Below, one piece after another: positions 7,758-16,359 of a stretch of 36,464 bases of DNA (its first letter is position 1; each line of letters starts with the position of its first letter). The notes under the pieces were generated by a model that worked only from the letters and a program-made list of their open reading frames with translations, was not told the origin of the DNA and made no database searches. Made by a program: the position numbers and the translations under genes. Source of the DNA: Planctomycetaceae bacterium (GTDB taxonomy: Bacteria; Planctomycetota; Planctomycetia; Pirellulales; Pirellulaceae); NCBI GenBank assembly GCA_007127095.1, contig SKZY01000443.1:1-36464 (forward strand), written 5' to 3'.

Positions 7758-8756
7758 TCATCCTCGATTCCGAGCAAAACCGCCGGCGGCGGCGAACAGC
7801 CGCAGGGCGTCGACGGTCGGTTTGACCGCGTGGACTCGGATTATGTCGGCCCCGGCAGCGGCGACGGCGAGTGAAACGCCGATCGATCCGGCGTCCCGGT
7901 CAGCCTCTCGGTCACCGAGCAGTTTTGCGATGAAGCCTTTGCGGGAATGCCCGATCAAGATCGGGCGACCGATGTCCGCGAATCGGCGGGTCGCCCGGAG
8001 CAATTCGAGGTTGTGAGCATGGGTTTTGCCAAAGCCGATTCCCGGGTCGAGGCAGATCCGTTGGGCGTCAATGCCATGGCCGATGCACCAGTCGAGCCGT
8101 TGTCGGAGGTAATCCTCGATTTCGGCGACTACATCGGTGTAGCGAGGATCGTCTTGCATCGTTTGGGGGTTACCCCGCATGTGCATCACGCAGACACCGG
8201 CCCGAGTCGTGGCGGCGACTTCGACCATTGCGGGATCGCCTTCAAGTCCGGTCACGTCGTTGATGATTTCCGCGCCAGCCTCGATCGCGGCTCGGGCGAC
8301 ATTCGCCTTGCTGGTGTCGATGCTGATCGGCACATCGACCGATGTCGCGAGCGCTGCAATCACCGGGATGACGCGGCGGAGCTCTTCGGCTTCGTCGACG
8401 GGAGTGCTGTAGGGCCGAGTGCTTTCCCCGCCGACATCAAGGATATCCGCGCCGTCACGGGCCAGTTGAACTCCGGCTGCGATAGCGGCGATGGTTTCGA
8501 CATGCCGACCGCCGTCGGAAAAGCTATCGGGTGTGACGTTCAGAATCCCCATCACCAGCGGACCGGATACAGGCGGAGGCCCAAGTGATTCAGGCCAAGA
8601 CGATGTCGACCGACGAGCCGAACTCGCATCGCCAGTGGTAGACGAACGGTTCAGATCGGGACAGACCAAGGTCCGCCGGCACAATTCCCAAATTCGCTCG
8701 GGACATCGCTCGGGGGCGGGACTTGGCTCAGCTGGGCTCGACTCGGGGGCACTCAC
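7758..8756 (-). CDS. folP: Dihydropteroate synthase FolP
   Basis: Joins p-aminobenzoate to dihydropterin pyrophosphate in folate synthesis; cytoplasmic TIM barrel. All family blocks are present: GILNVTPDSFSDGG (about 70-83), DVGGESTRP (about 107-115), ISIDTSK, EIINDVTG, LDPGIGFGKT, IGHSRKGF and the closing IRVHAVK. The start is a GTG whose bases overlap the stop of the upstream LptE-like gene (GTGA), so the TTG three bases earlier in the track is not needed. An N-terminal strand RIWELCRRTLVC, usual at the start of the enzyme, is separated from the first catalytic block by about 30 Ser/Pro-rich residues, and about 20 further residues precede it, making the protein (332 aa) longer than the usual 270-290. 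Identity is very sure. Confidence 0.95.
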   Translation of the reverse strand: MSAPESSPAEPSPAPERCPERIWELCRRTLVCPDLNRSSTTGDASSARRSTSSWPESLGPPPVSGPLVMGILNVTPDSFSDGGRHVETIAAIAAGVQLARDGADILDVGGESTRPYSTPVDEAEELRRVIPVIAALATSVDVPISIDTSKANVARAAIEAGAEIINDVTGLEGDPAMVEVAATTRAGVCVMHMRGNPQTMQDDPRYTDVVAEIEDYLRQRLDWCIGHGIDAQRICLDPGIGFGKTHAHNLELLRATRRFADIGRPILIGHSRKGFIAKLLGDREADRDAGSIGVSLAVAAAGADIIRVHAVKPTVDALRLFAAAGGFARNRG

Positions 8757-9310
8757 CAACGCAATTCCATTTGGGCGACGATCCGATCGGCGAGATCATC
8801 GATCGACTCCTGCAGCGCCGTCTGCACCGATTGGCCGGCTTCGGGTACGTAACGGGTGCCCTGTTTCAGCATCGTGCCGAGTTGATCGGGGATCGCGACT
8901 TCGTTCTGCAACAGCGGCCCGCCGCCACGGTCGGACCAGCGAACGGTCGCCGTGATCACCGCATCGAGCGCCCGCGGATCATCGCTTTCCGATTCGGTCA
9001 GGACCCGTTTCCACTGATCGACGACACGGATCTGCAACATGCTATCGGCGGCAGGATCCCCCGTCACCTTGTAAGGGGTTCTCAGTTCTATCTGGCGGAT
9101 GACCGCTTCGGTCAGTCGTGGACCGAGATCATGCCGAAAGGTCTCGTTGCGGGCGACCGGCACGTAGATGGTGCGGATATCGTCACGGAACATCGACCGC
9201 GATCCGAACTGATAGGCGGCGCAGCCACCGGCGAACCACAGCGCCACCAATACAATCAGCCAGCCGTTAGCGGCACCATGGAAGGCAGCGGACGGGCGTG
9301 AATACGACAA
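8753..9310 (-). CDS. lptE: LptE-like LPS-assembly lipoprotein
   Basis: Outer-membrane lipoprotein of 185 aa expected to plug LptD and help insert lipopolysaccharide. The N-terminus has a hydrophobic stretch ending in the lipobox FAGGC, followed by AYQFGSRSMF and IRTIYVPVARNETFR, the pattern of the LptE family (a GYxF-like start and a conserved strand of predicted IPxFxN type). The only plausible start is a TTG at 9310. It has an unusually strong ribosome-binding site, GAGGTGA, six bases upstream, which overlaps the stop of the BamD-like gene. It overlaps folP by four bases. The neighbouring BamD-like lipoprotein strengthens an outer-membrane role. LptE proteins diverge strongly, so the exact function is less sure than the family. 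Confidence 0.78.
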   Translation of the reverse strand: MSYSRPSAAFHGAANGWLIVLVALWFAGGCAAYQFGSRSMFRDDIRTIYVPVARNETFRHDLGPRLTEAVIRQIELRTPYKVTGDPAADSMLQIRVVDQWKRVLTESESDDPRALDAVITATVRWSDRGGGPLLQNEVAIPDQLGTMLKQGTRYVPEAGQSVQTALQESIDDLADRIVAQMELRW

Positions 9311-9316
9311 CGCCGG

Positions 9317-10543
9317 TCACCTCAGCAGCGTGGGGGAATCGTTCGTGATCAACGGCTTGGCCCGTCGGCCTTCAGGAAAGATCTTCGTCAACCACTGCAA
9401 GGGTCGTTGGGTCGTGTCGGGATAGGGTTCGATTGCGGTCAATCGATCACGGGCCTGATCGGCGTAGGGAGTTCGATCGTAGTTGGCCAGCAGTTGTTGG
9501 TAATAGACGCGAGCTGCCCCATATTCACGACGCTTTTCGCGGTACTGAGCACGTACAAAGAGCCGTTCGGCTTGCCGGAAGTCGACCTCGGCTGAAGCCC
9601 GAGCGACCATTTCGCTGACCTCCGGGTCGCGCATCTTATCGGGGAAGCGGGTGCGGGTTTGTCGGATCAACTTGTCGGCCTCCTCCAGCACCAATTGGCT
9701 GTATTTGGGCCCGGCGTACATCTCCAACTTGCAGCGGATGCCGAGCAGGTGAGCGTTGAACAGATGCTCGCTGTCGGAGAACGTCTCACGTAAGTCGGTC
9801 AAGAATTCATCGGCCGCCAGGAACCGCCGTTGGCGAAAGTGCTCAACCGCGGCGGCCATGGTGGCGTCATCGGCGAGGCGACCGGTCGGGTCGTCATAGC
9901 GGATTTGGTCAAGCATGCGGATGCCGTGGCCATCGGGGTCGAGCCAAGGCCGTTTTTCGTCGGTGAAGTTGACCGGGATCACGCCGCTGCCGCCGGCCCG
10001 TTCGGTTTCGATCCAATATTGAGCGATCGAGAACAGCCGGGCCGCCGCGCGGTCGCTGTGACGTGAATTGGGAAACTCCTTCTGCAACTTGCTGTACGCT
10101 TCGCCCGCCTTGGGTAGGCGATCGGCAAAGAACAGACTTTCGGCCTGCATGAACAACGCGTCCTGGGCGATCGCCGAGCCGGGATGGGCTTTGGCCGCCT
10201 TTTCGAATTCCTTGGCCGCTTTGGTGAAATCTTTGGCTGCCGCATCACGACGCTTTCTCGATCCGGCACGAAACGCTTCATCACCAGCCTGGTAGTGACC
10301 TTGGGCCTTGGCCAGCCGCTCTTCGCGTTCCTGGGCAGTCAGATTGGTGTTATCCGTCCCGTGCAGGACGCGGTGGGTCCGGTTCTGTGCCGACCGCATC
10401 CAGTTCGGTGTCTGCAGGCTTGAGCAGCCGCCGATCGTTATCGCGGCAGCGCAGAATAGCCCGACAAGCGCCAGTAAGCGGTGGCGGCCGGTCCGGGGGA
10501 CGGGCAAAAAGCGGTCGACGGCGGACGGATCGGGAAGCAACAT
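9317..10543 (-). CDS. bamD: BamD/YfiO-like TPR outer-membrane lipoprotein
   Basis: Lipoprotein of 408 aa with tetratricopeptide repeats, similar to BamD of the outer-membrane protein assembly machine. The track ORF begins at 10807, inside recO, and its first 88 residues look non-native. The ATG at 10543 has AGGA ten bases upstream and yields a signal sequence with lipobox ITIGGC (Cys at about residue 40). TPR-like helices follow, for example DALFMQAESLFFADRLPKAG and LFVRAQYREKRREYGAARVY, and the family's 'YYQQLLANYDRTPYADQAR' type ending. At about 400 aa it is longer than proteobacterial BamD (about 245), with an insert between the repeats. It lies six bases before the LptE-like gene. A general TPR lipoprotein is the alternative. 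Confidence 0.78.
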   Translation of the reverse strand: MLLPDPSAVDRFLPVPRTGRHRLLALVGLFCAAAITIGGCSSLQTPNWMRSAQNRTHRVLHGTDNTNLTAQEREERLAKAQGHYQAGDEAFRAGSRKRRDAAAKDFTKAAKEFEKAAKAHPGSAIAQDALFMQAESLFFADRLPKAGEAYSKLQKEFPNSRHSDRAAARLFSIAQYWIETERAGGSGVIPVNFTDEKRPWLDPDGHGIRMLDQIRYDDPTGRLADDATMAAAVEHFRQRRFLAADEFLTDLRETFSDSEHLFNAHLLGIRCKLEMYAGPKYSQLVLEEADKLIRQTRTRFPDKMRDPEVSEMVARASAEVDFRQAERLFVRAQYREKRREYGAARVYYQQLLANYDRTPYADQARDRLTAIEPYPDTTQRPLQWLTKIFPEGRRAKPLITNDSPTLLR

Positions 10544-10640
10544 CGTGCGGACATCCTGGTCGCGACTGGCGCAATGGCGACGGCAAGCGGTACCGGCGCG
10601 GACCCGAATCGGTGAGCCCGGAGCCATGGGAAACGCATAC

Positions 10641-11399
10641 TTAGTGCGCAACCCAGTTCGCTGGCAACAGCGATTGTGTCCGAGGCGCCATTCCCAGCGT
10701 GGTGCAGACGTAGCGACCGACGACGGCCCGCAAATCGCGGTAATCGCTGGCTGCAAGCGGCCCCGACAGTGGCTTTTGGGAACGTTGTCGCACGGCGATC
10801 TGGTCAATCACACCGCGGCGGACCGACGCCACCTCGCGTTGGCCACCGCGGCAGGCCGGACAAAGGACTCCGCCGAGTTGGTAGGCGAACGGTACTCGGG
10901 CACCGGCAGACTCGATCGCTCCACCACAACCGACACAGGCATCGGTCGCCGGAGCGTTCCCGAGCAGTCTCATCGCTCGCAGTTCGAAATCGAGTACCGC
11001 CGTCAAGGCGTCTCCATCGCCATCGATGGTTTCGATCGTCCGCGTCATCAAGTCGAACAATTCCTCACTGGCGACTCCGTTTTCGGTCCACATCCGCAGC
11101 AGTTCGGCGACGTAGTAGCCACAGTGCAGTCGGATCAGACTCGTCTGACCGGCCCGAAAGCGTCGTTGCAACTTGGCTTCGGTCAGCAAATCGAGGGCGT
11201 CGGATGATTTGCAAATGACCACGATCCGCGAGCAGGCCAACAGGTCGAGCGCCCCTTCGAACGGACCTTTGGGACGCCGCGCTCCTTTGGCGAGCGCCGA
11301 CAAGCGGCCGAAGTGTCGCGTGTAGAGCGTCACGATCAGACTCGTTTCGCTGAACTCGACGACCCGCAACACGATCGCCTCGGTCTGCTCGGTAGACAT
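10641..11399 (-). CDS. recO: DNA repair protein RecO
   Basis: Recombination mediator that works with RecR to load RecA onto SSB-coated single-stranded DNA. The 252-aa protein begins with the OB-fold strand TEAIVLRVVEFSETSLIVTL and contains GRLSALAKGARRPK, both diagnostic of RecO. A four-cysteine zinc site is intact (CVGC at 155-158, CPAC at 180-183), as in the Deinococcus-type protein. The ATG is preceded by a 5-nt gap from the upstream TPR gene, so the two are co-transcribed; the BamD-like gene starts about 97 nt downstream. Identity is very sure. Confidence 0.95.
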   Translation of the reverse strand: MSTEQTEAIVLRVVEFSETSLIVTLYTRHFGRLSALAKGARRPKGPFEGALDLLACSRIVVICKSSDALDLLTEAKLQRRFRAGQTSLIRLHCGYYVAELLRMWTENGVASEELFDLMTRTIETIDGDGDALTAVLDFELRAMRLLGNAPATDACVGCGGAIESAGARVPFAYQLGGVLCPACRGGQREVASVRRGVIDQIAVRQRSQKPLSGPLAASDYRDLRAVVGRYVCTTLGMAPRTQSLLPANWVAH

Positions 11400-11404
11400 C
11401 GTGA

Positions 11405-11743
11405 TCAGAGTTCGTCGTGATCGGCCTCGCCGTACTCGCCGAGCTGTGAGAGCAATTCGCTCATCTCGGCCGCCGCGTGCGAGTCGCCTTGCCGGCGGGC
11501 CTCCTCGATCCCGTCACGCAGAAACTGGCGGGCCCGATCGATCTGGTCGAGATCAGCCAATTGCTGAGCCGCCATGAAGAATGCCGGAACGTAGGGCGGC
11601 GAATCCCGGGTTAACGCTTCAAGTTTCGCAACGCTGGCGGCATGATCGCCTTCACCACGCAGTTCCATCGCCAAACTGTATCGCAAAAACGTGTCGCCGG
11701 GATCGTCGGCCAACATCGCTTCGATTTTTTCTCGCCGGTTCAT
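11405..11743 (-). CDS. Small TPR-like cytoplasmic protein
   Basis: A 112-aa protein with two or three helical-hairpin repeats (DTFLRYSLAMEL, YVPAFFMAAQQLADLDQIDR, ARQFLRDGIEEARRQGD) and an acidic C-terminus. The ATG at 11743 gives MNRREKIEAMLADDPGD, which I recognise as the usual start of a small planctomycete TPR protein found beside housekeeping genes; the ATG/TTG further upstream in the track adds ten unsupported residues. There is no signal peptide. It heads the run recO, BamD-like, LptE-like, folP. The TPR fold suggests protein binding; no partner can be named. Confidence 0.75.
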   Translation of the reverse strand: MNRREKIEAMLADDPGDTFLRYSLAMELRGEGDHAASVAKLEALTRDSPPYVPAFFMAAQQLADLDQIDRARQFLRDGIEEARRQGDSHAAAEMSELLSQLGEYGEADHDEL

Positions 11744-11975
11744 TGGGATAGTTCTCTTCCAAGGTGTGGCCATATCGACCCGCAGGAACTCTCGAGCCGG
11801 GCAGTTTAACCCGTTTCGGAAAACGCTTGAATCGACCGAATTGATTCAATTGATGCAACCCGCCCAGCCGATACCGAACGAGACCGCAGAGAGCTTTCAG
11901 CGGCCCCGACCTGGCCGGGCGTCCTTGGCTGACGTCCTAAGGTTTGTCCCTTCCGTTAAATACGAGCATCCATCG

Positions 11976-14492
11976 ATGGCTAACGGTTTGCCCCCCGCAC
12001 GAATTCGCAGCCGCCAAACGCCGGTCCAGCAACCGCCCGTCCAACCCACCACGTTCGACAGTGCGACGGTTCGCCTGTCCCGACGCCGCGTATTGTCCTG
12101 GGCCCTGATCGCCGCTTCGGGTTTTCCCATCAGCGGCTTGGCGATGGCGTCCGATCCGGGGCAACCCGCTGCGTCCCCGACCACCGCGACAACTCCCGCT
12201 TCCGATCAGGGAACGGTGGAACAAGCGGTCCTGCTCGACAATCCTCAGCCGGGCGACGTGATGCAGACCTCCGGCGGTCTACTCGGAACTCTGTTCTCTG
12301 GCGATTCGGATTCCAAAGACGACGGCCGTAAGGCCTACCCGTTGCCACCGCCCGATCCGTCATCAGTCGATTGGAGCGGCGTGCCGTACCACCGTGCGAA
12401 TCCGTCGTTGCCGCCGCAGTCAGGGCCGGCGAACGTACAACCGATCCGCGATCCCAACCGACGATCCGAACTGGCCGCGTCAGCCCCTTCCAAGCCGCTT
12501 TCGGCGAACGCGGGTGGAACCGTGTTGCGATCAGCGCCGTCGGCGACCGCGAAGCCGATTGCCGCGAAGCCGAGCGTTACCAAGCCGTCGGCTACGGAAC
12601 AGGCCGAATTGTCGTCGGTCAAGAGCAGCCGTCGCAGCGGGCGTCGACAATTGGAACCACTCGCCCCCGAGCAAGCGTTGCCATCCTTACCTCAGCGTTC
12701 GAGCGACTTGACCGCAGCGAGCGAGTCGAACGTGCCGCAGGTCGCTCGCCGAGTCTTGGCACCGCAAACGGTCCGCCCGCCCGCACGGGTCAGCGACTTG
12801 GCCGGGAAAGAAGAGGCGAAGTCCGGTGCGGCCGCGACGCTGCCCGAAATTCCGAGGTCGCTGGTGGACCAACCGGCGAAGGAGTCGAAAGCGACGGCGT
12901 CCGCCGTGGCTACGCCGTCGCCGGCTACGCCGAGGCCCGCTCGCGATGCGGTCGAATTACCGACGATCCCACAGATGTCGTTGGACAGTGCGGCCGAGCG
13001 GCTGGCGAAGAAGGCTCCGGTCGCTCCGGAAGTCGTCGGCGAGACCGAGTCGAAAATCGAACGAAACTCCGGGACGGAGGGTCAGCGACTCGCCGGATCG
13101 GAACAGCCCGGAATTCGGGTCGTCACCGAGGGGCCTGCGGAAGTATTGCTCCGCGAGACGACACGGTACGAAGTACGGGTCGAGAACCGCGGCTCGATCG
13201 ATGCTAGCGGCGTCGTCGTCCGCACCAGTTTGCCTCCTTGGGCTGAGATCGAAGGACACGACGCATCGCAAGGAGCGGTCAAAGCGATCGACGTTGAAAA
13301 AGACCGCCAACTCGAGTGGTCGCTGGACAAACTGCCGGCGGGCTCGGTGGAACGTCTGTTTGTCCGGATCAAGGCGGTCAAGCCGGGAACGTTCGACGTC
13401 GCCACGAACTGGACGACCCTGCCGCAGACGCAGACCGCGGAAGTCGTCGTCCGCGAACCGAAGCTGGTGGTGGAAATCGACGGTCCCGACGAAATCGTTT
13501 TCGGGAAGTCACAGTCGTACCGTGTACGAGTGCTCAATCCCGGTGATGGGACCGCGTCGAACGTCGTCTTCTCACTGACCAACGGTTCGGGTAAAGCCGT
13601 CCGTCAAGAACTCGGTAATCTGCCGCCTGGCAAGGAATCGAGCTTCGAGGTCGAGCTGACCGCTCGCGATGCGGCCGACTTGAAGATTTCGGGATCGGCC
13701 GCTGCCGATGCCGATTTGACCGCAACCGGCGAAAAGACGGTCAGCGTCGTCGCGGCCAAGCTCGAAGCGGTACTCTCGGGCCCGGCGGTCAAATTCCAAA
13801 ACACCGCCGCGACCTATCAGGTGCAGATCACGAACAGCGGCCGAGCGAGCAGCGAGTCGGTCGTCGCCGAAGTCCGCTTGCCGGCCGGCGTCCGCTACCT
13901 CGGCGGGATCGAGGGAGCCCGCATTGTCGACGATCGCTTGACCTGGAAAGTCGAAAACCTCCCAGCCGGCGATTCACGCGACTACGAATTCAGTTGCCAG
14001 ATGGAGCGGACCGGCGACCAACAACTCGTCTTCAACTGCTCCGGCGGTGCTGGAGGCCAGGCATCGGTCGGACTCGAAACGGTCGTTCAAGCGATCGTCG
14101 ATCTCAAATTGAGTGTGATGGATCCGCCCGCCCCGGCACCGGTCGGCTCTGAGGTGACCTATGAAGTGCTGATCAACAATCGTGGCAGCAAGGCGGCCGA
14201 GAACGTTCGCGTGGTCGCCCAGTTCGGTCATGGGATCGAACCGCTGCGGGTTGCGGGTCAGCCCGGCGAAGTCGTCACTGGCCAAGCGATCTTCAGCCCG
14301 ATCGCCCGTGTCGAAGCGGGACAGCAGGTGAAGTTGCAGGTGATCGCCAAAGCCGAAGTGGCCGGCGACCATCGGTTCCGGGTCGAGATTCGCAGTGGCG
14401 AATCGGTACTGGTCGCCGAAGAGGCGACCGTATTCGTCGACGTGCAGAACCAGCGGATCAGCCGCAGCAGCAGCGACCCGACAGCTCGCTAG
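11976..14492 (+). CDS. Exported DUF11-repeat protein with Tat-like signal
   Basis: A secreted or surface protein of about 838 aa. After a short lead the sequence LSRRRVLSWALIAASGF resembles a twin-arginine signal (SRRxVL), with likely cleavage after LAMA. Residues to about 380 are Pro/Ala/Ser-rich and low-complexity, probably a wall- or periplasm-spanning linker. The C-terminal half holds four beta-sandwich repeats of the DUF11/CARDB kind, each with a strand like TRYEVRVENRGSIDASGV, SQSYRVRVLNPGDGTASNV, ATYQVQITNSGRASSESV or VTYEVLINNRGSKAAENV, followed by an LPAG-type turn. Such repeats are common in planctomycete surface proteins. The track start at 11691 lies in the oppositely oriented TPR gene; I use the ATG at 11976, with 11853 as the alternative. 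Function is unknown, probably structural or adhesive. Confidence 0.8.
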   Translation: MANGLPPARIRSRQTPVQQPPVQPTTFDSATVRLSRRRVLSWALIAASGFPISGLAMASDPGQPAASPTTATTPASDQGTVEQAVLLDNPQPGDVMQTSGGLLGTLFSGDSDSKDDGRKAYPLPPPDPSSVDWSGVPYHRANPSLPPQSGPANVQPIRDPNRRSELAASAPSKPLSANAGGTVLRSAPSATAKPIAAKPSVTKPSATEQAELSSVKSSRRSGRRQLEPLAPEQALPSLPQRSSDLTAASESNVPQVARRVLAPQTVRPPARVSDLAGKEEAKSGAAATLPEIPRSLVDQPAKESKATASAVATPSPATPRPARDAVELPTIPQMSLDSAAERLAKKAPVAPEVVGETESKIERNSGTEGQRLAGSEQPGIRVVTEGPAEVLLRETTRYEVRVENRGSIDASGVVVRTSLPPWAEIEGHDASQGAVKAIDVEKDRQLEWSLDKLPAGSVERLFVRIKAVKPGTFDVATNWTTLPQTQTAEVVVREPKLVVEIDGPDEIVFGKSQSYRVRVLNPGDGTASNVVFSLTNGSGKAVRQELGNLPPGKESSFEVELTARDAADLKISGSAAADADLTATGEKTVSVVAAKLEAVLSGPAVKFQNTAATYQVQITNSGRASSESVVAEVRLPAGVRYLGGIEGARIVDDRLTWKVENLPAGDSRDYEFSCQMERTGDQQLVFNCSGGAGGQASVGLETVVQAIVDLKLSVMDPPAPAPVGSEVTYEVLINNRGSKAAENVRVVAQFGHGIEPLRVAGQPGEVVTGQAIFSPIARVEAGQQVKLQVIAKAEVAGDHRFRVEIRSGESVLVAEEATVFVDVQNQRISRSSSDPTAR

Positions 14493-14499
14493 TGGAGTA

Positions 14500-15516
14500 T
14501 CAGTTCGGCGGCAGGCCCGCGATCGGCATCGCCACACGGTAGAGGCCGGTCCGGGCCGTGATGTAGAGCGTCTTCAGGTCGGGACCGCCGAACGTCACAT
14601 TGGCGGGTTGTTCGGCGACTTCGATCAAGCCCCGATATTCACCCGCGGGCGAAAAGATCTGCACGCCCAGGTTCGACGTGATGTACAGGTTGCCCTGTTC
14701 GTCGACGACCATCCCGTCGCCACCGGTATCGGTCTGTCCTTCGGGCTGGACCAAACGGCAAAAGACCTCGGCTTCGCCCAACATGCCTGGCCCGTTGATG
14801 TCGTAAACGAGCATCTCGGCCTGCCGGCTGGGGATCAGATAGAGCCGTTGTCCGTCGGGTGAGAGGGCGACACCGTTGGGTGCAGCCAGCGGGCCGGTCA
14901 ACCGCGACACGGTCCCGTCGGCCGCGCGATAATAGACCGCCTGAAAACCTTGCGGCAGCGGATCAGGCGCGCGGAACAGCGGATCGGTGAAGTAGATCCC
15001 GCCGTGGGCGTCGACGACCAAGTCGTTCGGCGCATTGAACCGTTTGGCTTCGTAGGTGTCAGCCAAAACATCGACCTGACCACTGGTCGGGTCGTAAATC
15101 ACCACGCGGCCGTCCATCTGGCAGGCGACCAGTTTCCCGGCGAACTTCCCGGTGGGTGAATAGACGATCCCGTTCGTGTGGCCGGAATCGTCACTGAACA
15201 CGGAAAACTCACCGTCGCTATCGAAGGCGTAGATCTTGTTAGCGGGAATGTCACTGAAGTAGAGCACACCGGATGAGGAGTCGTAGGCAGGTCCCTCGGT
15301 GAATTCGAATCCGCCGCGGACCAACTCCACCGCGCCGAGCGGTTCAAGCGGTTCAGCCGCGAGAGCCGCACGAGGCGACGCGACGCTGCCGATCGCAGCG
15401 ACCGCAAGGGTGATCGAAAGCGGGAGAACGAACCGGCGGAGACCGCGACGGTGAGACCGGGTATCAACGGAGCGATCAAGGACGTCTCGACGTTGAAAGG
15501 CATGCAGGCTGGGCAT
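14500..15516 (-). CDS. Exported SMP-30/gluconolactonase-like beta-propeller
   Basis: A 338-aa exported six-bladed propeller of the SMP-30/gluconolactonase/LRE family, which hydrolyses sugar lactones or related esters with a divalent metal. A basic N-region and hydrophobic core (RRFVLPLSITLAVAAIGSVA) end in a cleavage site near AALAAE. Family blocks follow: GFEFTEGPAYD with the metal-binding Glu, HTNGIVYSPTGK, FNAPNDLVVDAHGGIYFTDP with the Asn, and LAAPNGVALSPDGQRLY. A final Asp lies in TGGDGMVVDEQGNLYIT. The ATG at 15516 has GGAG about ten bases upstream and replaces the TTG at 15522. It converges with the DUF11 gene, with only 7 nt between stops. The periplasmic substrate is unknown. Confidence 0.85.
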   Translation of the reverse strand: MPSLHAFQRRDVLDRSVDTRSHRRGLRRFVLPLSITLAVAAIGSVASPRAALAAEPLEPLGAVELVRGGFEFTEGPAYDSSSGVLYFSDIPANKIYAFDSDGEFSVFSDDSGHTNGIVYSPTGKFAGKLVACQMDGRVVIYDPTSGQVDVLADTYEAKRFNAPNDLVVDAHGGIYFTDPLFRAPDPLPQGFQAVYYRAADGTVSRLTGPLAAPNGVALSPDGQRLYLIPSRQAEMLVYDINGPGMLGEAEVFCRLVQPEGQTDTGGDGMVVDEQGNLYITSNLGVQIFSPAGEYRGLIEVAEQPANVTFGGPDLKTLYITARTGLYRVAMPIAGLPPN

Positions 15517-15767
15517 CGGCAAGAAACTCCGGGGGGGAATCGGCGGGAAAATCGACCCCGCAGTTTAACCCAACGCCATCCAAGCCGCTGGCAACCGCCA
15601 CCGATATCGGCACGTTGGGGTGGTTCGTAGTGTAGTTCGCTTCTGTCCCTCGCCACTCGCCACGTACACCTCGGTTTCAGACCACTCGGGCCTGCATCAT
15701 TGCTCAAACGCTCGGTGCCTGCGGGTGATCCGGCGGCGAACCTGCTGACGATGGCGGGAAAACTTCG

Positions 15768-15806
15768 GCGGATGGTTTTTCCCCGTGGGATTCGGGTGAG
15801 ATCCGC
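15768..15806. promoter_or_regulatory. Inverted repeat just upstream of the ECF sigma gene
   Basis: GCGGAT (15768-15773) pairs with ATCCGC (15801-15806), and between them CCCG (15782-15785) pairs with CGGG (15793-15796). The outer repeat ends about seven bases before the AAAGG preceding the sigma start. It may be an operator, part of the autoregulated promoter region, or a leader hairpin able to mask the ribosome-binding site. This is inference from position; no clear -35/-10 pair was recognised. Confidence 0.35.
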
Positions 15807-15819
15807 TTAAATAAAGGTG

Positions 15820-16359
15820 ATGGATGAAATCAGTCGCCACGAACCGCCTACTTTGCGTTACCTGGAACTGGTAACGCAGTCGCAGCGGACGCTCTACAGC
15901 GTTCTCTGGTCGTTGTTGCGCGATCTGCACGATGTGGACGACGTGTTGCAAGAGACCAATGCGGTTCTGTGGCAGAAAGCCGCCGAATTCGATCCCTCAC
16001 GCGATTTTCTGCCCTGGGCGCTACGGATTGCTCAATTGCAGGTGATGGCCTTTCGCAAGCGACAACAGCGAAGCCGGCTGGTATTTGACGACGAGCTGGT
16101 CGCGGCGCTGGTTGATCAGAGCGTTGCCGAAGCCGGCAGCGTCGAGCCGCGGCGGCGGGCCTTGGCGGAGTGCCTGCAGAAGCTGAGCTTCGAGCAGCGG
16201 CGGTTGGTCGTACGGCGGTACGAGCCGGGCGGGTCGGTCAATGACTTGGCATCCCAGCAGGGGCGCTCGCCGAAGGCAGTCTCCGAGGCGCTACGCAGGA
16301 TTCGCGCAGCACTGCTGGACTGTATCGAGAAAACACTGGCGCGGGAGGCCCATGCATGA
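15820..16359 (+). CDS. ECF-type sigma-70 factor, Rhodopirellula/Verrucomicrobium family
   Basis: A 179-aa alternative sigma factor that directs RNA polymerase to a small regulon. Region 2 is visible as LYSVLWSLLRDLHDVDDVLQ (core-binding helix and DDVLQET), then FLPWALRIAQLQVMAFRKRQ. Region 4 is LQKLSFEQRRLVVRRYEPGGS followed by the helix-turn-helix VNDLASQQGRSPKAVSEALR. The GTG at 15817 and ATG at 15820 are adjacent in frame; the ATG is chosen, although AAAGG is rather close to it. The stop overlaps the FecR gene start by four bases (ATGA), the classic arrangement of a sigma factor with its membrane regulator. In planctomycetes such pairs precede DUF1501/DUF1553 or, as here, DUF1552 genes. 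No signal or membrane segment. Confidence 0.92.
   Translation: MDEISRHEPPTLRYLELVTQSQRTLYSVLWSLLRDLHDVDDVLQETNAVLWQKAAEFDPSRDFLPWALRIAQLQVMAFRKRQQRSRLVFDDELVAALVDQSVAEAGSVEPRRRALAECLQKLSFEQRRLVVRRYEPGGSVNDLASQQGRSPKAVSEALRRIRAALLDCIEKTLAREAHA

Noticed and set aside
10544-10807. 88 extra N-terminal residues of the BamD-like ORF
   Set aside because: They overlap recO and carry no homology; the ATG at 10543 gives a proper lipoprotein signal.
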